In this document: one piece after another, positions 16,864 through 28,279 of the stretch | How the letters are laid out: each line of letters starts with the position of its first letter | Position numbering within the stretch: position 1 is the first letter of the stretch | Assembly (NCBI RefSeq): GCF_015101885.1 | Contig: NZ_CP062941.1 | Span: 1,054,001 to 1,118,000, forward strand | Direction: 5' to 3' | DNA length: 64,000 bases | Source: Massilia litorea | Lineage (GTDB): Bacteria > Pseudomonadota > Gammaproteobacteria > Burkholderiales > Burkholderiaceae_D | The notes under the pieces: generated by a model | What the model saw: only the letters and a program-made list of their open reading frames with translations | Told to the model about the DNA's origin: nothing | Databases searched by the model: none | Translations under genes and position numbers: made by a program

Positions 16864-16888
16864 GCCGGGGGTGGCATTTACCCTCGGC
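16864..16888. other. Small hairpin in the dnaA-dnaN gap
   Basis: GCCGGGGGT (16864-16872) can pair with ACCCTCGGC (16880-16888), one pair being G-T. There is no T tract, so it is not a clear terminator; it may shape the dnaN leader. Confidence 0.3.
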
Positions 16889-16946
16889 AATTGGCAGAAT
16901 AGTGCAGTAGCAACACTTTCAGTATTAACCCTTTCTGAGGACAACT

Positions 16947-18053
16947 ATGCAATTGGTCAAAACCACCCGAGACACGCTTCTCCGGCCACTGCAGATCGTG
17001 AGCGGTATTGTCGAGCGTCGGCACACCATGCCGATTCTGGCCAATATCCTCATCCGCAAGGACGGCGAAAGCGTCTCTTTCCTGTCGACCGACACCGAAG
17101 TGCAGATCACGACGCACGCGAACATCGGTTCCGGCGATGACATCACCGGCACCACGGTCGCTGCCCGTAAACTGCTGGACATCCTGCGCGCGCTGCCGGA
17201 ATCGGGCGATGTCACGATGACGCTGGCAAATAAACGCCTGGCTGTGCAGAGCGGCAAGTCGCGCTTTGCGCTGCAGACCCTGGCCGCCGAGGAATTCCCG
17301 ACCGTCTCGGTTGCGGACACCTACAACGCCACCGTCACCTTGCCGCAAAAGACGCTGAAGCACCTGTTCAACATGGTGCACTTCGCGATGGCCCAGCAGG
17401 ACATCCGCTACTACCTGAACGGCCTGCTGCTGGTGCTGGACGGTAACAAGGTGATTGCAGTCGCCACCGACGGCCACCGCCTCGCGTTCTGTCAGGTCGA
17501 AGCCGAGCAGGAATTCACGCGCCAGGAAGTCATCATCCCGCGCAAGACCATCATCGAACTGCAGCGCTTGCTCGAAGAAAGCGACGAAACCGTCCAGCTC
17601 GACATCGCCGCGTCGCAGGTCAAACTGACCTTCGCCGACATCGAACTGGTCTCGAAGCTGGTCGAAGGTAAATTCCCTGACTACACCCGCGTGATCCCGA
17701 AGGGCTATAAAAACGACTTCACGATCAGCCGCGACGAACTGCTGCGCTCGCTGCAGCGCGCCGCGATCATGACCAGCGACAAGTTCAAGGGCGTGCGCTG
17801 CATCATCACCCCGGGCAGCATGAAGATCAGCTCGACCAATGCCGACCAGGAAGAAGCGGTCGAAGAACTCGAGATCGACTACGGCGGCGACCAGATCGAC
17901 ATCGGTTTCAACGTCACGTATTTGCTCGACGTGCTGAACAACCTGAAGTGCGACCAGGTGAACATCGCCCTGGGCGACTCGAATTCGTCGGCCCTGATCT
18001 CGATTCCCGACAATGGCGATTTTAAGTATGTCGTCATGCCGATGCGCATCTAA
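16947..18053 (+). CDS. dnaN: DNA polymerase III sliding clamp (beta subunit)
   Basis: The beta clamp is a homodimeric ring that tethers DNA polymerases. The 368 residues comprise three clamp domains of about 120 each. Recognisable are MQLVKTTRDTLLRPLQIVSGIVERR, the TLPQKTLKHLFNMVHFAMAQQDIRYYLNG stretch, ATDGHRLAF and the C-terminal YVVMPMRI, in which PMRI ends the family. CTGAGGA precedes the start. It lies between dnaA and gyrB. Confidence 0.98.
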   Translation: MQLVKTTRDTLLRPLQIVSGIVERRHTMPILANILIRKDGESVSFLSTDTEVQITTHANIGSGDDITGTTVAARKLLDILRALPESGDVTMTLANKRLAVQSGKSRFALQTLAAEEFPTVSVADTYNATVTLPQKTLKHLFNMVHFAMAQQDIRYYLNGLLLVLDGNKVIAVATDGHRLAFCQVEAEQEFTRQEVIIPRKTIIELQRLLEESDETVQLDIAASQVKLTFADIELVSKLVEGKFPDYTRVIPKGYKNDFTISRDELLRSLQRAAIMTSDKFKGVRCIITPGSMKISSTNADQEEAVEELEIDYGGDQIDIGFNVTYLLDVLNNLKCDQVNIALGDSNSSALISIPDNGDFKYVVMPMRI

Positions 18054-18132
18054 AAGATACGCGCATTAATTCGGCGATTCGGGCTGCTGCCTCTTGTTTA
18101 ATCAAGGTCGCGGCCCGAACTGAGCAGTCTGA

Positions 18133-20661
<2,529 letters not shown>

Positions 20662-20683
20662 TGTGATCCACGTGTTGTGAATG

Positions 20684-20713
20684 AACGGCCATGGCGACAT
20701 GGCCGTTTTTTTT
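20684..20713 (+). terminator. Rho-independent terminator after gyrB
   Basis: AACGGCCAT (20684-20692) pairs with ATGGCCGTT (20699-20707) and continues into eight T residues. It isolates the origin operon from the exporter genes. Confidence 0.92.
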
Positions 20714-20835
20714 ACGCCCAAAAATTGCATAAGCCCTGCGCATGCACTGGTCGAAAGTATTGCAGAAGGTCAATAAAGTAAGGAAGCGCATAGGCTACCG
20801 TTCAGTGTTCGCTTTTACATCACTGGCCGACACCG

Positions 20836-22131
20836 ATGAATGCTCCCGACAAGCAGCAAGCGCCGGCAACGGCGGACGCACAGAGCCGCCCCTTGTTCCG
20901 CGCGCAAGCCATCGAGCACGCCGGCTCCAGGCAGTACGGCACGGTCATCCTCGCCCATCCCGTCAGTCACCGCGTCCTGACGGCAGTGTTCGTCGTGATC
21001 GCCCTGTGTATCGTCGCCTTCTTCTTCCTGTTCAGTACCACGAGAAAGGCCGAGGCGAGCGGCGTGTTGCTGCCGAGTGCGGGCGTGATTCGCGTTACGC
21101 CGGTCCAGGCCGGCATCGTCACCGACAAACGGATCAGGGAAGGACAGGCGGTCAAGGCCGGCCAGGTCATGTTCGTGCTGTCCGCCGAGCGCAGCAGCGC
21201 CGGCAGCGGATCGGCGGAGAAACGCGTCTCCATGCTGCTCGAAAGCCAGCTCGCCAGCCTGCGCACCGAACTGAAGCAGTCGGAAATACAGGGTAGCCAG
21301 CGCATTGCCGCCGCCAGGCAGCGGGCACGCGACCTGGCGCTGGAAGCCGAACGCGCCCTGGGCCAGATCGGCTTGCAGACCAAACGCGTCGCGCTCGCCG
21401 AGCAGTCCTTTACACGTTTTGCCGAGCTGGCGGCGACCAGCTATATCTCCGCCGCGCAATTGCAGGACAAGCAGGGCGAACTGCTCGACCAGCGCCAGCG
21501 GCTGGCCGATCTCGAACGCGTGCATGCCGCCAGCGAACGCGAACGGGACGCGGCGCAAGCGAACCTGGCCGACCTCGAACTGCAGGCGCAGCGTGAAACG
21601 AGTGCCCTGGGCCGGACCCTGTCCTCGCTCGAACAGAACCTGACGGAAAACGAAGCACGCAGGGAAATCCTCGTGCGCGCGCCCGTCGATGGCGTGGTGA
21701 CGGCGATTGCGGCCGAACTCGGCCAGACGATTGCGCCCAGTACCACCCTGGCTTCGGTCCTGCCCCACGGTGCGCAACTGGAAGCCGAAATCTATGTTCC
21801 CTCGCGTTCGATCGGCTTCGTCAAGCCCGGCATGCTGGTGCTGCTGCGCTACCAGGCCTATCCCTACCAGAAATTCGGCCAGCACCGTGCGCGCGTGCGC
21901 GAAGTGGCCGATACCTCCATGCTGCCCCAGGAACTGGGACTGCCACAGACGCCCTCTTCGGAACCGCTCTACCGGATCCGCCTGACCCTGGACTCGCAAA
22001 CGATCACCGCCTACGGCAAGCCATTGCCCTTGAAGTCAGGAATGGTCATCGATGCCAGCATCCATCTGGACCATCGCCGCCTGGTTGAATGGATTCTGGA
22101 ACCACTGTTCAGCATTACCGGACGCGGCTGA
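20836..22131 (+). CDS. HlyD-family adaptor of a peptide exporter
   Basis: This is the periplasmic adaptor (membrane fusion protein) that pairs with the peptidase-containing ABC transporter encoded next. The 431 residues have a short cytoplasmic start, a single membrane helix (about 48-67), a beta/lipoyl half (VTPVQAGIVTDKRIREGQAVKAGQ), a long coiled-coil (about 130-270) and the second lipoyl half (ILVRAPVDGVVTAI), ending in a beta-barrel domain. It is CvaA/MchE-like in size and order. It lies 48 bases before the transporter. No outer-membrane channel is encoded beside it, so TolC or a distant homologue would be needed. Confidence 0.88.
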   Translation: MNAPDKQQAPATADAQSRPLFRAQAIEHAGSRQYGTVILAHPVSHRVLTAVFVVIALCIVAFFFLFSTTRKAEASGVLLPSAGVIRVTPVQAGIVTDKRIREGQAVKAGQVMFVLSAERSSAGSGSAEKRVSMLLESQLASLRTELKQSEIQGSQRIAAARQRARDLALEAERALGQIGLQTKRVALAEQSFTRFAELAATSYISAAQLQDKQGELLDQRQRLADLERVHAASERERDAAQANLADLELQAQRETSALGRTLSSLEQNLTENEARREILVRAPVDGVVTAIAAELGQTIAPSTTLASVLPHGAQLEAEIYVPSRSIGFVKPGMLVLLRYQAYPYQKFGQHRARVREVADTSMLPQELGLPQTPSSEPLYRIRLTLDSQTITAYGKPLPLKSGMVIDASIHLDHRRLVEWILEPLFSITGRG

Positions 22132-22179
22132 CAACCCGCTCCGGAACAACGCAACGGCAGGACCCTTTACGAGACAGCC

Positions 22180-24321
22180 ATGAAACTCAAGAATTCCCCG
22201 CAGTATTCGTTTTGGCGCCGCAACCGGCTTCCTCTCATCCTGCAAACCGAAGCGGCCGAATGCGGCCTGGCCTGTCTCTGCATGGTGGCCAGTCATTTCG
22301 GCCACCGGCTCGATCTGGCCAGTCTGAGGGCGCGCTTTTCGGTGTCATTGAAGGGGACGACGCTCAAGGGTGTCATGAACATGGCGCAGGGCCTGGCGCT
22401 GCAGACCCGCCCCTTGAAACTCGATATCGACAAGCTGCCGCAGCTGAAAATGCCCTGTATCCTGCATTGGGACATGAATCATTTCGTCGTACTCAAAAGC
22501 GTATCGACCACCCACGCAATCGTTCATGATCCCGCGGTCGGCGTGCGCCGCCTGCCGCTGAGCGAGTTTTCCCGGCATTTCACCGGGGTCGCACTGGAAT
22601 TGCAACCGACGACCGAATTCGTCAGGCAGGACGAGACGCAGAATTTTCCCTTGCTGTCATTGATGGGCCGGGTGACCGGTTTGCGCCGCGGCCTCATTCA
22701 ATTATTGCTGCTCGGGCTGGCGCTGCAATTGTGCGCCCTGGTCGCGCCCTTCTATATGCAATGGGTGATCGACGAGGCCATCCTCGTTTCTGATCGCGAC
22801 TTGTTGACGGTGCTCGGCATCGGCTTTTTACTGCTCGTGGTGCTGCAGACGGCAATCGGTGCGGTGCGCGGCTGGATCACGACCGCGCTTGCGACCGACC
22901 TGAATTTCCAGTGGTTCGGCAACGCCTTCGCCCACCTGATGAAGCTGCCGCTACCCTATTTCGAAAAACGCCATACCGGCGACATCGTCTCGCGCTTCAC
23001 CTCGATCCACACCATCCAGCACAGCCTGACGACCCAGTTCGTCGAGGGAATCATCGACGGCGTACTCGTGCTTGGCACGCTGGCGATGATGTTCACCTAT
23101 AGCCCGAAGCTTGCGGGGGTCGCCTGTATCGCCGTGCTCCTGTATGTCCTGTTGCGCCTGGTGATTTTCGGCGCGCTGCGCGACGCCACCGCCGAGCAGA
23201 TCATCCACGCGGCCAAACAGCAAACCCACTTCCTGGAATCGGTGCGCGGCATCCAGAGCATTCGCCTGTTCGGCCGCAGTGAAGAGCGGCGCGCCAGCTG
23301 GATGAATGCATTGGTCGACCAGTTCAACGCCGACCTGCGCATCGCAAAGCTCGGCATTACCTACCAAAATGCGAATGCATTCCTGTTCAACAGCGAACGT
23401 GTGCTGGTGATCTGGCTCGCCGCAACCCTGGTGCTGGACAACACGCTGTCGGTCGGCATGCTGTTCGCTTTCATCAGTTACAAGGACCAGTTCAGCAGCC
23501 GCATGACCAGCCTGGTCGACAAGGTGTTCGAACTCAAGATGCTGCGCCTGCACGGCAACCGGCTTGCCGACATCGTCATGACCGAGCCCGAGGTAAGCAG
23601 CCAGGACTTTGAAATCGACACAAGCGCAATCACTCCCTCGATCGAGTTCCGGAACGTCTCCTTCCGCTACGGCGATGGCGAAGCGTTTATCCTCAAAAAC
23701 CTGAATCTGGTGATTCCCGCGGGCGAATGCATTGCCGTGACCGGCCCCTCCGGCTGCGGCAAGACGACGCTCATGAAACTGTTACTGGGTCTGCTCGATC
23801 CGGTGGAAGGCGAGATTCTGATCAACGGCATCAAACTGCAGCAACTCGGCGCAGCCAATTTCCGCAACCTGATCGGCACCGTGATGCAGGACGACGGCCT
23901 GTTCGCCGGCTCGATTGCCGACAACATCAGTTTTTTCTCGCCCACGGCCGATCTCGAACGCGTGCAGGGATGCGCGCAACTGGCCGCCATTCATCCGGAA
24001 ATCATGAGCATGCCCATGGCCTACAACACCCTCGTCGGCGACATCGGCAGCGGGCTGTCGGGCGGACAAAAGCAGCGTCTCCTGCTGGCGCGGGCGCTGT
24101 ATAAACAGCCGAAGATCCTGGTACTGGATGAGGCGACCAGCCATCTGGATGTGTGGAACGAGCAAGCCGTCAATGCGGCGATCAAGACGCTCGCGCTGAC
24201 CCGCGTGTTAGTTGCGCACCGGCCCGAAACGATCGCCATGGCGGAGCGGGTCGTGGTGCTGCAGCAGGGGGCGATCGTGCAGGATCATCGGCAGAGCGAG
24301 ATTCAGAAGATACGGGCGTGA
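22180..24321 (+). CDS. Peptidase-containing ABC transporter (C39/PCAT, colicin V type)
   Basis: This 713-residue exporter cleaves a leader peptide after a double glycine and exports the cargo. The N-terminal C39 domain (about 15-145) has oxyanion Q22, catalytic C28 in TEAAECGLACL, H101 in MNHFVVL and D117 in VHDPAVG, so it should be an active protease. The transmembrane domain spans about 165-450 with six helices. The ATPase has Walker A GPSGCGKT at 522-529, LSGGQ at 626-630, Walker B ILVLDE at 646-651 and H-loop H680. No double-glycine precursor gene was found within a few kilobases. A further ATG at 24321 overlaps the stop but opens only a 21-codon frame. Confidence 0.92.
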   Translation: MKLKNSPQYSFWRRNRLPLILQTEAAECGLACLCMVASHFGHRLDLASLRARFSVSLKGTTLKGVMNMAQGLALQTRPLKLDIDKLPQLKMPCILHWDMNHFVVLKSVSTTHAIVHDPAVGVRRLPLSEFSRHFTGVALELQPTTEFVRQDETQNFPLLSLMGRVTGLRRGLIQLLLLGLALQLCALVAPFYMQWVIDEAILVSDRDLLTVLGIGFLLLVVLQTAIGAVRGWITTALATDLNFQWFGNAFAHLMKLPLPYFEKRHTGDIVSRFTSIHTIQHSLTTQFVEGIIDGVLVLGTLAMMFTYSPKLAGVACIAVLLYVLLRLVIFGALRDATAEQIIHAAKQQTHFLESVRGIQSIRLFGRSEERRASWMNALVDQFNADLRIAKLGITYQNANAFLFNSERVLVIWLAATLVLDNTLSVGMLFAFISYKDQFSSRMTSLVDKVFELKMLRLHGNRLADIVMTEPEVSSQDFEIDTSAITPSIEFRNVSFRYGDGEAFILKNLNLVIPAGECIAVTGPSGCGKTTLMKLLLGLLDPVEGEILINGIKLQQLGAANFRNLIGTVMQDDGLFAGSIADNISFFSPTADLERVQGCAQLAAIHPEIMSMPMAYNTLVGDIGSGLSGGQKQRLLLARALYKQPKILVLDEATSHLDVWNEQAVNAAIKTLALTRVLVAHRPETIAMAERVVVLQQGAIVQDHRQSEIQKIRA

Positions 24322-24390
24322 TGTATGGAGCACGCGTGATCACATTCGAGCGCAAACCGATCGATAGATTATTGAAAAGATATTGAACAA

Positions 24391-24427
24391 ACAGTAGACT
24401 CCAAGACACCGTGTCCTGGCCTACTGT
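24391..24427. other. Imperfect hairpin ahead of the HNH gene
   Basis: ACAGTAG (24391-24397) matches CTACTGT (24421-24427) and the centre contains GACAC/GTGTC. There is no T tract. It could be a weak terminator for the exporter or part of the HNH gene's leader. Confidence 0.35.
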
Positions 24428-25213
24428 ATGTCTCTTATTCCCGAAGTTTAAACAGCAAGTGCCAGCTCATGGAGCGAAAAAGAGCTGAGGAGCGCAGTAG
24501 ACGCTTACTTGGTGATGCTTCGTTCGGAACTGAAGGGCGAGCCTTACAACAAGGCCGAAGTCAATCGCCAGCTGCGTGACGGACCGCTTGCAGGTCGAAC
24601 GAAGGCATCGGTCGAATTCCGCATGCAGAACATCTCGGCGGCACTGTACGAACTCAAGACGCCGTATATCGCCGGCTATCTCCCTGCACGCAATATCGGC
24701 ACTGCCGTGAAGGAGAAAATGGTCGCGCTGCTCCAACTGCACGACATCGCATTTTTGACCGCTTACGTGCCGACGGCGGATGCGGCTGCATTGGCGGCGC
24801 AGGTCTCGACATTGCGCAACCAGGCATACTTGAAGATACCGACAGGCTCGAAGCATCCCCAGCTAGCACTCAAGACCAGCGCCAGCTATGTGCGCGATCC
24901 CGCCGTCAAGGCCTGGGTCCTCAAGGTCGCCGACGGAATGTGCGAAGGCTGCGATCAGGCCGCACCTTTTATTGGCAACGATGGATTACCGTACCTGGAA
25001 GTGCATCACGTGATGCCTCTGGCGAGCCACGGCTCGGATACCCCGACAAATGCCGTGGCTTTGTGCCCGAATTGCCATCGCCGCTGCCATTACGCGAATG
25101 ACAGCGACGAGTTCAAACTCCACTTGTACGAAAAGATTCCGCGACTGCGGCTGGAGGTGCCTGAACCGCTCGACGCGGGAACTTATGCGTCGATCGATGT
25201 GGGACGGACCTAA
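24428..25213 (+). pseudogene. HNH endonuclease with an in-frame stop near its 5' end
   Basis: The reading frame encodes an HNH nuclease with an unnamed N-terminal domain. The HNH site is MCEGCDQAAPF ... YLEVHHVMPLASHG ... NAVALCPNCHRRCH, with paired cysteines holding zinc and the HH of EVHHVMPL as catalytic residues. The frame begins ATG TCT CTT at 24428, but codon 8 (24449-24451) is TAA. Homology-like residues (SSWSEKELRSAVDAYLVMLRSEL) run straight through from just after this stop, so the stop interrupts a conserved domain. Translation could restart at TTG 24509, GTG 24512 or ATG 24515, giving 232-234 residues lacking the first helix. The gene is read as damaged at the 5' end, possibly still making an active nuclease. 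Confidence 0.7.
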
Positions 25214-25219
25214 GAAAGC

Positions 25220-26377
25220 TCAGCGTGCCACGACATCCTTGCGCGTCAAGCCGTCGAAGGCCCGCACCGGCCGGGCACCGCCAGCCATGCCGGCCATTCG
25301 TCCCAGCGGCGCTTCCACCCAACGGAAAAACGCCGCTCCGCCCGCGAGGCTCGCCGCCCAGGCGATAAGCGTGCCCACTGCCTGCCACGCCACATCCACC
25401 GGCACAAACCGTGTAAATGCCGCATTCACCACCAGGCACACCGGGAAGTGCACCAAAAAAATCGAATAGGAGTTCTTGCCAAGCCAGTTCGCCAGCGACC
25501 ATCCAGTGCTCGAACGAACCCGTACCCGCCCCAGCAGCATCAACACGCACGCCACGCTGAGCGCCACCGCAATCCGGCTCCTGAAATCGAGCGTCAGCGC
25601 CGCCAGCGTCGGCACGACCATCATCAGGAACAGCACCACAACAGTACGCGGCTTGCGCGCCGGATCACCGGCCCACCAGGCCAGCATGCCCAAGCCATAG
25701 CTGCCGAAGAAATACGGTGCCCACACATCCCAGTCCGCATCGCGGTTGAAGTAGAACAGCGAGGACACGACGACCACCGTCATCATCACAGGCGCGAGCC
25801 ACGGCCGATGCAGTCCGCCGGACAGGCGCCCGCACAGCCACAACAGCAAGGCAGCCCCCGCATACAGCTGGAAATCGATGGCCACGTACCAGGCACCGGC
25901 GGACAAGGATTCGTAACCGAGCACGCTGTGCAGCAGCAGCACGTGCGCGGCCAGTTGCGTCACGCTCGGCGCGCTGGAAATCGATTCGTGCGTCATCCAG
26001 GCGGAGGCAATGGCCGAGGCAAGGGCGGCAAGCAAAGTGGCGACGATAAACGGCGGCGCCAGCTTTACATAGCGCCGCCACATGGTGCCAAGCGGGTTGC
26101 GTTGCGTTCCCAAGCCTTGCGGCGACAGCGATTTGGCGGCGAGAAAGCCGCCAATGACGAGGAAAATCTGGACAGCGATGCGGGCGTCCCCGGCGAGCCA
26201 GTCGAACAAGTCGGGCATGAGCGGCCGCGCACGGTCGGCCATCGGCCCGTAGAAGGCGAGATGATGCAGCACGATCAGCTGCGCCGCGACTGCTTTTAAA
26301 AGATTGATCAGGCCAAATTGTGTTTGCTGCGCTCCAGCTGCTGCGGGCACTACGCGACTCTGTACTTCCATCCACAT
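25220..26377 (-). CDS. Acyltransferase 3 family membrane protein (OafA-like)
   Basis: This 385-residue integral membrane protein belongs to acyltransferase family 3, which O-acylates sugars on lipopolysaccharide, exopolysaccharide or secondary products. The N-terminal LIVLHHLAFYG carries the family's H-H motif and FLVIGGFLAAKSL follows. About ten helices follow, with the conserved SYSIFLVHFPV near the C-terminus. It lies between the HNH gene (6 bases away, convergent) and the helicase gene, and has no glycan partners beside it. Confidence 0.88.
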   Translation of the reverse strand: MWMEVQSRVVPAAAGAQQTQFGLINLLKAVAAQLIVLHHLAFYGPMADRARPLMPDLFDWLAGDARIAVQIFLVIGGFLAAKSLSPQGLGTQRNPLGTMWRRYVKLAPPFIVATLLAALASAIASAWMTHESISSAPSVTQLAAHVLLLHSVLGYESLSAGAWYVAIDFQLYAGAALLLWLCGRLSGGLHRPWLAPVMMTVVVVSSLFYFNRDADWDVWAPYFFGSYGLGMLAWWAGDPARKPRTVVVLFLMMVVPTLAALTLDFRSRIAVALSVACVLMLLGRVRVRSSTGWSLANWLGKNSYSIFLVHFPVCLVVNAAFTRFVPVDVAWQAVGTLIAWAASLAGGAAFFRWVEAPLGRMAGMAGGARPVRAFDGLTRKDVVAR

Positions 26378-26513
26378 CCCATGCCAGACAACATTGCTCC
26401 CAACCTTACCGAAGCGAATGCTGCTGATCTTGCCGAAAGGGCGCCATCATAGCCGAGCATGCAGAATTGTTACCACGCGATACGTTAGCAATTGTTTCAG
26501 GATGGGAGGGTAT

Positions 26514-28142
26514 TTACATGCGATCCAGCAGCTGCAAGGACGCCCGATCGCTCATCACCAGCACCAGTTTCAGTCTCGCCCGCGTCATCCCCACAAACAG
26601 TTTACGCAGCACGAGATCCGTCATGTCCTCGAAATCGATCTCCGTGAAAATCAGCGCCGGCGCAGACTGTCCCTTGAACCGGTACACCGACTCCGCCAGC
26701 AGTCCCCCTTCGCGAAACACCGGATTGCCGAACAGGTCGTACTCCCCCGTGAACGACCGCAGCGTATGCGCATCGCTCAGTTTATCGAGGTTCAGGATCG
26801 CCGATTTTTCTCGCCCGCGGAACGAGCAGATCGCGATGTCGTGGCGGCCGAAGCCGGCGGCCAGGCACGACGTCACCGCGCGCCGGGTCTGGGCCAGCAT
26901 CGCCTCGGTGTTGCCCTCTGGGTAAGTGAGTTCCTCGATGTCGGCCCCTTTAAAAGGGCTGCCGGCTTCGACCGGCTCGCGTGCGGCGCCCATCGATTTG
27001 AGCATCTGCACGATCTGGCGCGGACTGCGGTAGTTGGTGTCGGAATGGAGTTTCACCCAGCCCGGCAGGGCCACCATCTGGCGGCCATATAAATTCTGGT
27101 CGGGGTCCTCGAGCCAGATCGCGCGGCCGTTCGGCTTGACCATGGCGAGCACGATGTCGCGCCAGGCGGTCGAGAAATCCTGGCCCTCGTCGACGATCAG
27201 CACGTCGTACTGCCAGGTCTCGGGTAATGCGACGTCGGCCAGGGCCTGCTCGATCTCGTTCCAGACCTCGGGCGAGGAATAATCCGGGGTGACGTCCTGA
27301 GCGCGCATGTAGGCGTCGCACAGCATGTGGAAGGTCGAGACGCGGCCGCCCGGCGGCACCAATCGCTCGATGTGGTCGGCCAGCGGGCGATTGAAGCAGA
27401 CGTACAGGGGGCGCAGCCCGGCGTCGATCGCGGCCTGGTATTCGGCCAGCGCCAATTGGGTCTTGCCGCTGCCGGCCGTACCCACCACGCGCAGGCGGAA
27501 GGGTTCGAATTCGAGCCGGCGCGCCCAGGTGGCCAGCCCCCCGGACAGGCGCGTCACCATCTGCGTGGCCGAACCGATCATCGAGCTGGGGTCGGGGCGC
27601 AAACTGAGGGTGTCGCCGAGGAAGCGCGTGACCTTGTCGAATTCGTCGGTTTTATCGGTGATCGGCAGCGCTTCCCGGATGATCTTCGCCAGCTTGCCCT
27701 TGTTGGTGGCGTCGATGATGTGGCGCGGGTCGATGCCTGCCAGGTTCGGGTCGCGCACCGTGTAGTCGGGGCAGTACAGCAGGTAGTCGATCGACAGCTC
27801 TCCCTGATAGCGGCGCGTCAAGCCCTCGATCGTGTGCAGGATGTGGGCGCGGATTTTACGGGGCTTGCCCTGGAAGTTCTTCTGCAGTCCGTCCGCGGTC
27901 TCGTTCATGAAACCGGCAACCTGCTCGATCAGCAGCATGCGCCCGTTCGGGGCGACGACAATGAAATCGACGTCGCCGTACACCGAGTATCCCTGCTCGA
28001 CATTCGTCCAGTGCACGCCGTGGTAGATGCTGTAGGGCGTGTCGGACAGGCGCTGCTCGAGCAGGGACAGGGTTTCGATCTCGCGTGCGGCATTTCCGGT
28101 GACGGACATCTCGCGCCAGCCGGCAGGATGGATTTGGGCCAT
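26514..28142 (-). CDS. UvrD/Rep-type helicase with a NERD-like N-terminal domain
   Basis: This 542-residue protein joins two parts. Residues about 15-110 look like a NERD/PD-(D/E)xK nuclease domain: GDVDFIVVAPNGRMLLIEQ keeps an acidic pair (D57, D59) and E73, but the lysine of the E-x-K motif is a valine (EQV). Residues 215-542 are a superfamily 1 helicase: Walker A GTAGSGKT (221-228), DEGQ (318-321), NYRSPRQI (370-377), RFKGQSAP and VGMTRAR (517-523). The start at 28142 is chosen because the open frame before it (MFASHEQP...) lacks family features. DNA repair or anti-phage roles are possible. Confidence 0.82.
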   Translation of the reverse strand: MAQIHPAGWREMSVTGNAAREIETLSLLEQRLSDTPYSIYHGVHWTNVEQGYSVYGDVDFIVVAPNGRMLLIEQVAGFMNETADGLQKNFQGKPRKIRAHILHTIEGLTRRYQGELSIDYLLYCPDYTVRDPNLAGIDPRHIIDATNKGKLAKIIREALPITDKTDEFDKVTRFLGDTLSLRPDPSSMIGSATQMVTRLSGGLATWARRLEFEPFRLRVVGTAGSGKTQLALAEYQAAIDAGLRPLYVCFNRPLADHIERLVPPGGRVSTFHMLCDAYMRAQDVTPDYSSPEVWNEIEQALADVALPETWQYDVLIVDEGQDFSTAWRDIVLAMVKPNGRAIWLEDPDQNLYGRQMVALPGWVKLHSDTNYRSPRQIVQMLKSMGAAREPVEAGSPFKGADIEELTYPEGNTEAMLAQTRRAVTSCLAAGFGRHDIAICSFRGREKSAILNLDKLSDAHTLRSFTGEYDLFGNPVFREGGLLAESVYRFKGQSAPALIFTEIDFEDMTDLVLRKLFVGMTRARLKLVLVMSDRASLQLLDRM

Positions 28143-28279
28143 GATCGACGCTTCGCAGATGATGAAGATGACAAGATTGTAAGGCTGTTCATGGGAAGCA
28201 AACACACTATTGAAAAGCGGGGCGCGCAGGCGTCACCCCTGAGCTAAAATCGAGCCCTTTCCCTTGCCCGGCGCGTACG

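Noticed and set aside
24321..24386. 21-codon frame overlapping the exporter stop as a candidate precursor peptide
   Set aside because: It lacks a double-glycine leader and is too short; no ribosome site.
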